A stretch of 44,224 nucleotides of DNA from the NCBI GenBank assembly GCA_944387285.1, contig CALXEH010000011.1, positions 1 to 44,224 of the forward strand, written 5' to 3'. Source of the DNA: an uncultured Oscillospiraceae bacterium (GTDB taxonomy: Bacteria; Bacillota; Clostridia; Oscillospirales; Oscillospiraceae). Below are positions 38,682 through 44,224 of this stretch, in pieces. The first letter of the stretch is position 1; each line of letters begins with the position of its first letter. Both the position numbers and the translations under genes were made by a program. The notes beneath the pieces are model-generated. The model searched no databases. It was not told the DNA's origin and saw only the letters and a program-made list of their open reading frames with translations.

Positions 38682-38712
38682 ATGAATTAATAATTCATCG
38701 AGTGAAATTATA
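38682..38712 (-). promoter_or_regulatory. Operon promoter with a perfect palindromic operator
   Basis: The minus strand has TATAAT at 38712-38707, without a clear -35. Right after it lies the palindrome ATGAATTA-A-TAATTCAT (38682-38698), two 8-base arms with a 1-base centre, covering the predicted start site. IclR-type regulators bind such 15-17-base palindromes, and iclR lies 148 bases away on the other strand. Confidence 0.7.
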
Positions 38713-38787
38713 GCCGGACATAGGGCCCGAAATGGGCGAAGCAAAGCCAAAATTCTGAAATTCTGCCATTGCCTCAGGGACAGGCTG

Positions 38788-38815
38788 TTGCTTTTACTGC
38801 GGAATATGATAAAAT
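38788..38815 (+). promoter_or_regulatory. Promoter of the IclR-type gene
   Basis: TTGCTT (38788-38793), a 16-base spacer and TAAAAT (38810-38815), about 30 bases before the ATG. A tandem 8-mer AAATTCTG x2 lies just upstream (38750-38765). Confidence 0.65.
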
Positions 38816-38845
38816 AATCAAAAAGCGAAGTTATGGAGGCGGCCT

Positions 38846-39607
38846 ATGGAAGGCGTAAACGATAAGTACATATTGCAGTCGGTGGGCAACGCGCTGGACA
38901 TACTGGACCTGCTGACGGAACATGAGGAGCTCAGCGTACCGGAGGTCTCGAGGCTGACGGGATTAGGCAAGAGCTCCGTTTTTCGCCTGCTGGCGACGCT
39001 GGAGAGCAGGAATTACGTCCGCAAGACGGAGAATGCGAAGTACCGGCTGGACATAAAGCTGACTGCGATGGGCAACACGGTGCTCAACCGCATGGAGATA
39101 ATAAACTATGCGCATCCGCATTTGATGGAGCTGACGCGAGTATCGGGCGAGACCTCGCACCTGGTGATCTGGGACCGCGGCACGAATGTGCGGTTTGTGG
39201 ACAAGGTGCTCAGCAGCTCGATGATAAGGATGGACTCGTGGGTCGGGTTTTGCCGGACGGCGCATCTGCTGGGCAGCGGCAAGGCGCTGCTGGCGTTCCA
39301 GAGCGAGCAGTTCCGGCGCAATTACATGAACACGGTAGATTTTTCCCCGCTGACGGGCAACTCGATAGTGACGGCGGCGCGGCTGGAGGAGGTACTTGCG
39401 CAGGTGAGGCAGCAGGGCTACGCCTGCGACGAAGAGGAGAGCGAGATAGGCCTGTACTGCCTTGCGGCGCCGGTGCGGGACATGAACGGCGACGTAATAG
39501 CCGCCGTGAGCATCTCCGGCCCTGCCGAGCGCATGAAAGAAAACCGCGAAAAAAACATAGCCCTGGTAAAACAAACCGCCCAGGACATAACCAAATCCAT
39601 AAGCTGA
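38846..39607 (+). CDS. IclR-family transcriptional regulator
   Basis: A 253-residue regulator. The N-terminal winged HTH (about 8-68) has ALDILDLLTEHEELSVPEVSRLTGLGKSSVFRLLATLE in parts. The C-terminal IclR ligand-binding domain (about 80-250) has ETSHLVIWDRG, LGSGKALLAF and GYACDEEESEIGLYCLAAPVRD. These regulators bind small carboxylates such as oxoacids or aromatic acids. It is divergent from the oxidoreductase-CoA-transferase operon, whose promoter carries a fitting palindrome. GGAGG precedes the ATG. It is terminated by a strong hairpin. Confidence 0.93.
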   Translation: MEGVNDKYILQSVGNALDILDLLTEHEELSVPEVSRLTGLGKSSVFRLLATLESRNYVRKTENAKYRLDIKLTAMGNTVLNRMEIINYAHPHLMELTRVSGETSHLVIWDRGTNVRFVDKVLSSSMIRMDSWVGFCRTAHLLGSGKALLAFQSEQFRRNYMNTVDFSPLTGNSIVTAARLEEVLAQVRQQGYACDEEESEIGLYCLAAPVRDMNGDVIAAVSISGPAERMKENREKNIALVKQTAQDITKSIS

Positions 39608-39628
39608 TGCGGCGCCTGCGTTTTAACG

Positions 39629-39660
39629 GATGCCCATCCCGAGGGGGATGGGCATCTTTT
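39629..39660 (+). terminator. Rho-independent terminator after iclR-type gene
   Basis: Stem GATGCCCATCCC, loop GAGG, stem GGGATGGGCATC, then TTTTCTTTCC. It also lies just past the stop of the convergent YkvI-type gene. Confidence 0.92.
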
Positions 39661-39671
39661 CTTTCCCCGGG

Positions 39672-40802
39672 TCAGTCCTTCTTGAAGAAGGCCTTGTAGA
39701 CGCCGACGGTCAGCAGGGGCACGGCGAAGGAGATTATCATGCCGTAGGACATGGCCGTGTAGCCCTTGTTGACGAGGTCGATGATGCCGAAGCGGCTCAT
39801 GACGACGGCGCCGATGAGGTAGGCCAGCGTGATGATGACGCGCGTGCGGCCCTTCATGGGCGGCTTGTTTTTCTCTGCGAGCTGCTTGTCGATGCGGTCG
39901 GTGAGGCCGTTCATGACGCCGACGGTCGTGGCGATAAGAGTCCAGCCGGCAATGAGACCGAATATGATCACGACCACGGTGTTGACATCCATCATCATGA
40001 TGAGCCAGGGCACGCCCGCGCCGAGCACGCTCTCGGAGGGATAGTAGGCCATGAGGGCCAGATAGGTCAGGACCCAGGGGATAAGGATAATGAAACCGGC
40101 CAGGAAACCGGAGAGCAGGGCCTCTTTCCTGGTGTGGAGCTTTTCGCAGGTGAAGAACGCGGTGGTAATGGGCTGGATATTGTAGCCGACATAGATGATG
40201 CCGACCCAGATCATGGCGAAAGCGCCGGTGCTGCCCGCCTGGACATAGCTGACGTCGGTTTCCGCGAAGACGCGGGCGATGTTGTCGGTGCGGCCGGCGA
40301 TGGCCATGATGGCGAAGGCGATGTAGCCGATGTAGAGCGCCAGGGCGCCCGCGACGGAGAACTTTTCGACGAGCTTCTTGCCGAAGAAGTTGATGATTGC
40401 GGACAGTATGATGATGACCACGACGCCGACGTAGTAGGGCGCGTTGAGCGTGGTCTCGAGTATGGTGCCGGTGGCGGAGGCCATGACCGACATGACCAGC
40501 AGGGAAGTGACGAAATAGATGATGTCGTAGAGGATGGACAGCGGGCCCGCATAGACCTTGAGGTGGCTGCGGTAGTCGTAAGCCTTGTACTTGCGCGCGA
40601 TCTCAAAGGACACCATGCAGATGATGGAGAACACGAGGGCGATGGACAGCCCGACTATCCAGCCGCGCGCGCCGTATTGGCCGCCGTACTGGACGATCTC
40701 GCGTCCGGTGGCGAATCCGCCGCCTATGAGGACGGACATGAGCACGAAACCCGGGGAGGTACATTTGGCCAATGTGGCAAAAAATCCTTTCTTGTTATTC
40801 AT
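39672..40802 (-). CDS. YkvI-type membrane transporter
   Basis: A 376-residue integral membrane protein with ten or so helices. The opening KGFFATLAKCTSPGFVLMSVLIGGGFATGREIVQY (in parts) is characteristic of the YkvI-type group in the APC-like branch. The later segment VGYNIQPITTAFFTCEKLHTRKEALLSG is also conserved. The role is inferred to be amino-acid or carboxylate transport, matching the racemase and aminotransferase beside it. It is 34 bases downstream of the racemase-like gene on the same strand, so the two are likely co-transcribed. Confidence 0.85.
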   Translation of the reverse strand: MNNKKGFFATLAKCTSPGFVLMSVLIGGGFATGREIVQYGGQYGARGWIVGLSIALVFSIICMVSFEIARKYKAYDYRSHLKVYAGPLSILYDIIYFVTSLLVMSVMASATGTILETTLNAPYYVGVVVIIILSAIINFFGKKLVEKFSVAGALALYIGYIAFAIMAIAGRTDNIARVFAETDVSYVQAGSTGAFAMIWVGIIYVGYNIQPITTAFFTCEKLHTRKEALLSGFLAGFIILIPWVLTYLALMAYYPSESVLGAGVPWLIMMMDVNTVVVIIFGLIAGWTLIATTVGVMNGLTDRIDKQLAEKNKPPMKGRTRVIITLAYLIGAVVMSRFGIIDLVNKGYTAMSYGMIISFAVPLLTVGVYKAFFKKD

Positions 40803-40836
40803 TTTCCTTTCCTACTCCTTTCAGCTCCTTCTGTAC

Positions 40837-41481
40837 TTACAGCAACATCTCACACATCCGGTCAGCCGGGTCGAGTATAGGCAGCCTTATCGTCTGCTCA
40901 AGTGCCTGCCTGATATAGGGGAAGTGCGTGCAGCCGAGTATCAGCGCCTCGGCGCCGGCGTGTTCAAAGAAATCCGCGAGGCTGGGCAGGGCGAACTTTT
41001 CCACTATCGCCATGGGCTCGGTCTTTTCCTCGACCTCTACCACCATGGGCAGCAGGCTCGCACCAATGACGGTACACTTGATGTTCGCGCCCATGATGGC
41101 CCGCTCGATGCCCGCCAGGCCCTGGTTGTTGCCGGCGATCACCGCAAGGCAGCCATACTCGCCGGCATAGCGGGCGTAGGCCATGAGCGGCGTTACGACC
41201 TTTACGCCGAGCTCGGCGGACAGTGCCGGCATGTCCACCGTGGAACTCAGCGAGTTGCAGTAGATCATAAAATCGTCCATGCCGTCGGCCAGGGCCTGCT
41301 TCATTATCGACCTTATCTTCTCAGTGCGGACTTGTTCGGACTGCATCTGGAATTCCGTCTGCTCCCTCGCCGCATAGGCAGCAGGATAGGCAAAGGCTTG
41401 GGCACCTCTGCCGGCCAATACGTCCACGCCCATCTGCGTGTCCACAGGACTGCCCGCTATTACGCCGATTTTCTTAGCCAA
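40837..41481 (-). CDS. Aspartate/glutamate racemase family protein
   Basis: A 214-residue cofactor-independent racemase-like enzyme with the two catalytic cysteines of the family: YCNSLSS (about 75-81) and LGCTHFPY (about 182-189). It is of typical length for Asp/Glu/hydantoin racemases or related isomerases and decarboxylases. The opening IGVIAGSPVDTQMGVD is unusual for glutamate racemase (murI), so a catabolic role is more likely. It is transcribed with the YkvI-type transporter and is divergent from the aminotransferase gene. Confidence 0.85.
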   Translation of the reverse strand: MAKKIGVIAGSPVDTQMGVDVLAGRGAQAFAYPAAYAAREQTEFQMQSEQVRTEKIRSIMKQALADGMDDFMIYCNSLSSTVDMPALSAELGVKVVTPLMAYARYAGEYGCLAVIAGNNQGLAGIERAIMGANIKCTVIGASLLPMVVEVEEKTEPMAIVEKFALPSLADFFEHAGAEALILGCTHFPYIRQALEQTIRLPILDPADRMCEMLL

Positions 41482-41506
41482 GTCTATCTCCGCCTTTCTA
41501 ATAATG

Positions 41507-41711
41507 ATTCGTTATGCGAATTACTAATCTCCGATATGAACTACTGATATAGTGACACAGACGATTTAATTTGTCAATGAGCTGGGGAAAATTCTCGCAG
41601 AATTACAAGAAACGGCGCGAAAATTCGGCGTTTTTCTCAATTCTGGCGGGCGGTGTTGACGCGGTGACGGTAGTTCGTTATAATAAGTACAACTTCATAT
41701 AAGAAACGAAT
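41507..41711. promoter_or_regulatory. Divergent promoter region with ATTCGTT sites
   Basis: The aminotransferase promoter is TTGACG (41656-41661), a 17-base spacer and TATAAT (41679-41684). The inverted repeat ATTCG-TTATG-CGAAT (41507-41521) lies near the racemase start. TTCGTTA recurs over the -10 (41674-41680), and its complement AACGAAT lies at 41705-41711. These look like operator sites for one regulator. Confidence 0.65.
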
Positions 41712-41748
41712 ATGCCTTAACCAATTCACAAACAAGGAGGTCAAACAA

Positions 41749-42939
41749 ATGGAAGTTCGCTATTCGGAGAGGGCCGGATTGTTCCAGGCGTCGGCCATAC
41801 GGAACAAGCTCTTCGACAACCCGGAGATCATAACCTTCGCCGCCGGCAAACCTGAGGCCTCGCTCTTTCCCCTGGGCGGCATAGACAAGGCCCTGGCCGA
41901 GGTGATGGGCGGCGAGGGCAAAAGCGCGCTGCAATACGGCCCGAGCGAGGGCCTGGCCGGACTGCGCGAGCTGATTGCGAGCCAGCGCATGGCCGCCTGC
42001 GGCGTGACGACCACGGCCGACGACATCGCCCTCACCTCCGGCTCGCAGGAGGCCATTGAGCTTTCCGGGCGCATTTTCGTGGACGAGGGCAGCGCCATAG
42101 CCTGTGAGAACCCGAGCTATACCGGGGCCTTCGGCGCACTGGCGCCATACGCGCCCAGGTATGTGCCCATCTCCATGGACGAGGACGGCATGATAATGGA
42201 GGAGCTGGAGCAGGCTCTGCGCACGGACCCAGACATCAGGATGATATATACCATACCTGACTTCCAAAACCCGACGGGCGTGAGCATGAGCGTGGAGCGC
42301 CGCCGCAGGCTTGCGGAGCTGGCGGCGGAATACCGCGTCCCGGTAATTGAGGACTGCCCCTACGGCGACCTGATCTTCGAGGGCGAGCGCCGCCCGGCGG
42401 TCAAGAGCTTTGACAAGGAAGGCTGGGTTGTAATGCTCGGCTCCTTCTCGAAGACGCTCTGTCCCGGGCTGCGGCTGGGCTGGATCTGCGCCGGCAAGGA
42501 GATATTGGAGAAGTATGTGCTGGCGAAGCAGGGCATGAACCTCCAATGCGGCACGCTGGACATGTGCCTGGCCGAGCGCTACCTGAGCCTGAACTCGCTC
42601 GAGGAGCATATCAGCGCGCTGCAGGACCTCTACCGTGAGCGCCGCGATCTCATGCTCGACTGCGTAAAGAGGTATTTCCCGGCCGGTGTGCGCTGCACGC
42701 ACCCGCACGGCGGCTTTTTCGTGTGGATGGAGCTGGACCCGGCCCTGGACACGGGCGCGCTGCTGCTGAAGGCGGCGTCGGAGTATAAGGTCGCCTACAT
42801 CCCCGGCCGCAGCTTCTTCCCGAACGAGGGCAGCAGCAGCTTCATCAGGCTGAGTTATTCCTGCGTGGACCTCGCGACGATAGAGGAGGGCATGAAACGC
42901 CTCGGCGCCTTCGTGACCGAAGAATACAAGAAGCTCTGA
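41749..42939 (+). CDS. PLP-dependent aminotransferase (MocR/2-aminoadipate type)
   Basis: A 396-residue class I/II aminotransferase lacking the GntR domain of MocR regulators. It has ITFAAGKPEASLFP (about 28-41), LQYGPSEGLAGLRELIA, the PDFQNPTGVSMS motif (about 171-182), EDCPYGDL and the PLP-Lys in GSFSKTLCPGLRLGW (about 228-242). The C-terminal GGFFVWMEL is usual for enzymes close to LysN/2-aminoadipate or aromatic/branched-chain aminotransferases. It would convert an amino acid to the 2-oxoacid fed into the neighbouring ferredoxin oxidoreductases. AAGGAGG precedes the ATG. Confidence 0.92.
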   Translation: MEVRYSERAGLFQASAIRNKLFDNPEIITFAAGKPEASLFPLGGIDKALAEVMGGEGKSALQYGPSEGLAGLRELIASQRMAACGVTTTADDIALTSGSQEAIELSGRIFVDEGSAIACENPSYTGAFGALAPYAPRYVPISMDEDGMIMEELEQALRTDPDIRMIYTIPDFQNPTGVSMSVERRRRLAELAAEYRVPVIEDCPYGDLIFEGERRPAVKSFDKEGWVVMLGSFSKTLCPGLRLGWICAGKEILEKYVLAKQGMNLQCGTLDMCLAERYLSLNSLEEHISALQDLYRERRDLMLDCVKRYFPAGVRCTHPHGGFFVWMELDPALDTGALLLKAASEYKVAYIPGRSFFPNEGSSSFIRLSYSCVDLATIEEGMKRLGAFVTEEYKKL

Positions 42940-42956
42940 GCCCATAACGGCAGACA

Positions 42957-42989
42957 AAGCGCCCCTGTACGCACAGTACGGGGGCGCTT
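42957..42989. terminator. Hairpin between convergent genes
   Basis: AAGCGCCCCTGTAC - GCACA - GTACGGGGGCGCTT. There is a short T-run only on the minus side. It probably ends both the aminotransferase and the DUF421-DUF4363 transcripts. Confidence 0.75.
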
Positions 42990-43057
42990 GCTCGTGTGAG
43001 GCGCCTGTTTTCGCCGCTTTGCATAGGAAAGGGCGTCGAAACGGGCGGGAATTTGTG

Positions 43058-43087
43058 TTGCAGGCGGCGCGGCGGGCGTGATATACT
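43058..43087 (+). promoter_or_regulatory. Possible antisense promoter at the end of the DUF4363 gene
   Basis: TTGCAG (43058-43063), an 18-base spacer and TGATATACT with TATACT at 43082-43087. The string GTGATATACTGTGT is shared with the nrdR promoter. It would start a transcript antisense to the DUF4363 and DUF421 genes; no plus-strand gene follows. Confidence 0.35.
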
Positions 43088-43094
43088 GTGTAGG

Positions 43095-43475
43095 TCAAAA
43101 GATGCTGCCAAGCGTGACGCGCTCCATGGTGTAGAGGCTCGAGAGATGCGCGGCAAGCTTTTCGTAGGAGCCCGCGGCGCTGTCCGCGTCGCCGGAGCGC
43201 ACATCGCTCATGAGCTCGAAGAAGGCGTCGGTCGTGCTGTCTATCTCCGAATGGCGGATGAAGATATGCGTGTAGCCGTCGGCGGCGAGCCAGGCGTCCG
43301 AGGCTTTTTCAAGCTCTGCTTCGGCGAGCTCGAAGCGTCCGGCTTCGCAGTAGGCGCGCGAGAGCTCCAGCGTCTCTGTCAGCTCGCCGGTGAAGTCCCG
43401 CAGATAGGCGAGGTTCCACCAGCTGCCGAGGGCGAGCAGGAGCAGCACTGCCCCTGCGATGAGTTCGCGTTTCAT
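43095..43475 (-). CDS. DUF4363 family protein
   Basis: A 126-residue protein with one N-terminal membrane helix or signal anchor (ELIAGAVLLLLALGSWWN, about 4-21) and a helical exported domain with ELTETLELSRAYCEAGRFELAEAELEKA. DUF4363 proteins commonly follow DUF421 genes in spore-forming Firmicutes; the function is unknown. It overlaps the upstream gene by one base (TGATG). The longer frame upstream is a shadow. Confidence 0.85.
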   Translation of the reverse strand: MKRELIAGAVLLLLALGSWWNLAYLRDFTGELTETLELSRAYCEAGRFELAEAELEKASDAWLAADGYTHIFIRHSEIDSTTDAFFELMSDVRSGDADSAAGSYEKLAAHLSSLYTMERVTLGSIF

Positions 43476-44152
43476 CAGACCGCCTCCTTCGGCAGGTAGT
43501 AGACCCCGCCCGCGCCGTCGAGCAGGAAGAGATAGACCTCGGACACCGCCGAGGCCCCGCGCCGCTTGAGCTCGCGCCGCAGCCAGACCTCGTCGCGGCC
43601 CGCCTGGCGGAGGTTTTCGCGCATGAGCTTGCCGTCGTTGATGAGTATCAGCGGATAACCCGTGTCCTGCGGCGTGAGGCCCATGTCCCGCGCGGTGAGC
43701 GGGCGGAACTCGGGGTAGAGGATGACGGAAAGCGTGCCGTCGGTCTCGAGCACGGCGTACTCGACCTGGGCCGCGTCGGTGACGCTCTGGGCGCGCAGCT
43801 CTTCGTAGAGCTCCTCGAGGTTGAGGCGGCAGCGGCGCATCTCCTTCTGGTCGATCTTGCCGCGGCGGATGAGGAAACAGGGCCGCCCGAAGAGCATGGT
43901 GCGCAGGCCGGCGTGACGCAGCGCCGCGCCGGAGATGAGCAGTTCGCAGCAGGAGAGCACGATGATGGGCAGAAGCCCGTTCATGAGCGGGATGCCGATG
44001 TCCTGCAGCGGATGCGCCGCGAGGTCTGCGATGAGCACGGCGATAGCGAGCTCCGGCAGTTCCAGTTCGCTGAGCTGGCGTTTGCCCATGAGGCGCATCG
44101 AAATGACGAGCGCGAAATATACGACGAGCGTTCGGATAATAATTATAGCCAA
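43475..44152 (-). CDS. DUF421 (YetF/YdfR-type) membrane protein
   Basis: A 225-residue protein with three N-terminal membrane helices (about 2-22, 35-55, 58-80). RLMGKRQLSELELPELAIAVLIADLAAHPLQD fits the DUF421 transmembrane part, and a soluble C-terminal region (about 90-225) has EYAVLETDGTLSVIL. Family members, including spore-associated ones, have unknown function. The start ATG at 44152 has AGTGATTG upstream, without a strong binding site. It is the first gene of the DUF421-DUF4363 operon. Confidence 0.88.
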   Translation of the reverse strand: MAIIIIRTLVVYFALVISMRLMGKRQLSELELPELAIAVLIADLAAHPLQDIGIPLMNGLLPIIVLSCCELLISGAALRHAGLRTMLFGRPCFLIRRGKIDQKEMRRCRLNLEELYEELRAQSVTDAAQVEYAVLETDGTLSVILYPEFRPLTARDMGLTPQDTGYPLILINDGKLMRENLRQAGRDEVWLRRELKRRGASAVSEVYLFLLDGAGGVYYLPKEAV

Positions 44153-44224
44153 GCAATCACTCCCCGCATATATTTTTACCTGTATTGGAGGCTGTTATAA
44201 GTATGGAAGGGAACAAAAGGCCGG
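44153..44224. other. Window end, no gene
   Basis: The 72 bases upstream of the DUF421 gene hold its promoter region at most; I see no gene. Confidence 0.4.

Noticed and set aside
1..44224. tRNA, rRNA, CRISPR, integrase or transposase genes
   Set aside because: No cloverleaf, repeat-spacer array or recombinase motif was found by reading; the only repeats are the short intergenic elements described.

Overview
The window is a chromosomal stretch of a GC-rich, strictly anaerobic low-redox Firmicute, most likely a gut Clostridia of the Oscillospiraceae type. This is inferred from an oxygen-sensitive class III ribonucleotide reductase with NrdR control, two four-subunit 2-oxoacid:ferredoxin oxidoreductases, an Fe-S old-yellow-enzyme flavoprotein, Gram-positive style Shine-Dalgarno sites, sigma-A promoters, ComEC, and DUF421/DUF4363 proteins. 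No rRNA, tRNA, CRISPR array, phage or transposase gene was seen.

Left part (1-23.5 kb), mostly housekeeping. A minus-strand nrdG-nrdD-alkyltransferase-like operon starts from a TTGACA/TATATT promoter whose -10 lies inside a near-perfect NrdR box; nrdR itself is at 20.9 kb. It is followed by mtnA, then DUF4037 plus purine nucleoside phosphorylase, a lipoprotein, a Phd/ParE toxin-antitoxin pair with its own operator, and a large MalT-like LuxR regulator. Next come a CBS-MalY pair and an operon of an unusual cytosolic PnrA-like protein with a phosphoesterase. The plus strand then carries comEC-holA-RNase M5-like, nrdR-GNAT-DUF3784, and a CLC-type fluoride exporter under a fluoride riboswitch. 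Two copies of a structured GC-rich intergenic repeat lie at 3.4 and 5.6 kb.

Right part (23.5-43 kb), a catabolic island. Two overlapping PucR-type regulators are divergent from an SDR-SDR-flavoenzyme-MFS operon. Convergent to that is a nine-gene minus-strand operon: gamma, delta, alpha and beta subunits of one 2-oxoacid:ferredoxin oxidoreductase, an acyl-CoA transferase, then a second complete oxidoreductase. An IclR regulator is divergent from it, with a perfect palindrome at the probable operon start site. A YkvI-type transporter, an Asp/Glu-racemase-like enzyme and a MocR-type aminotransferase follow. Together the genes suggest uptake of a substrate, racemisation/transamination or reductive processing to a 2-oxoacid, ferredoxin-linked oxidative decarboxylation to acyl-CoA, and CoA transfer to release the acid. 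The substrate cannot be read from sequence. The locus resembles but does not match the bile-acid bai operon, flavonoid reduction clusters or Stickland amino-acid clusters, and it is the best candidate for an undescribed system here.

Right edge: a two-gene DUF421-DUF4363 minus-strand operon.
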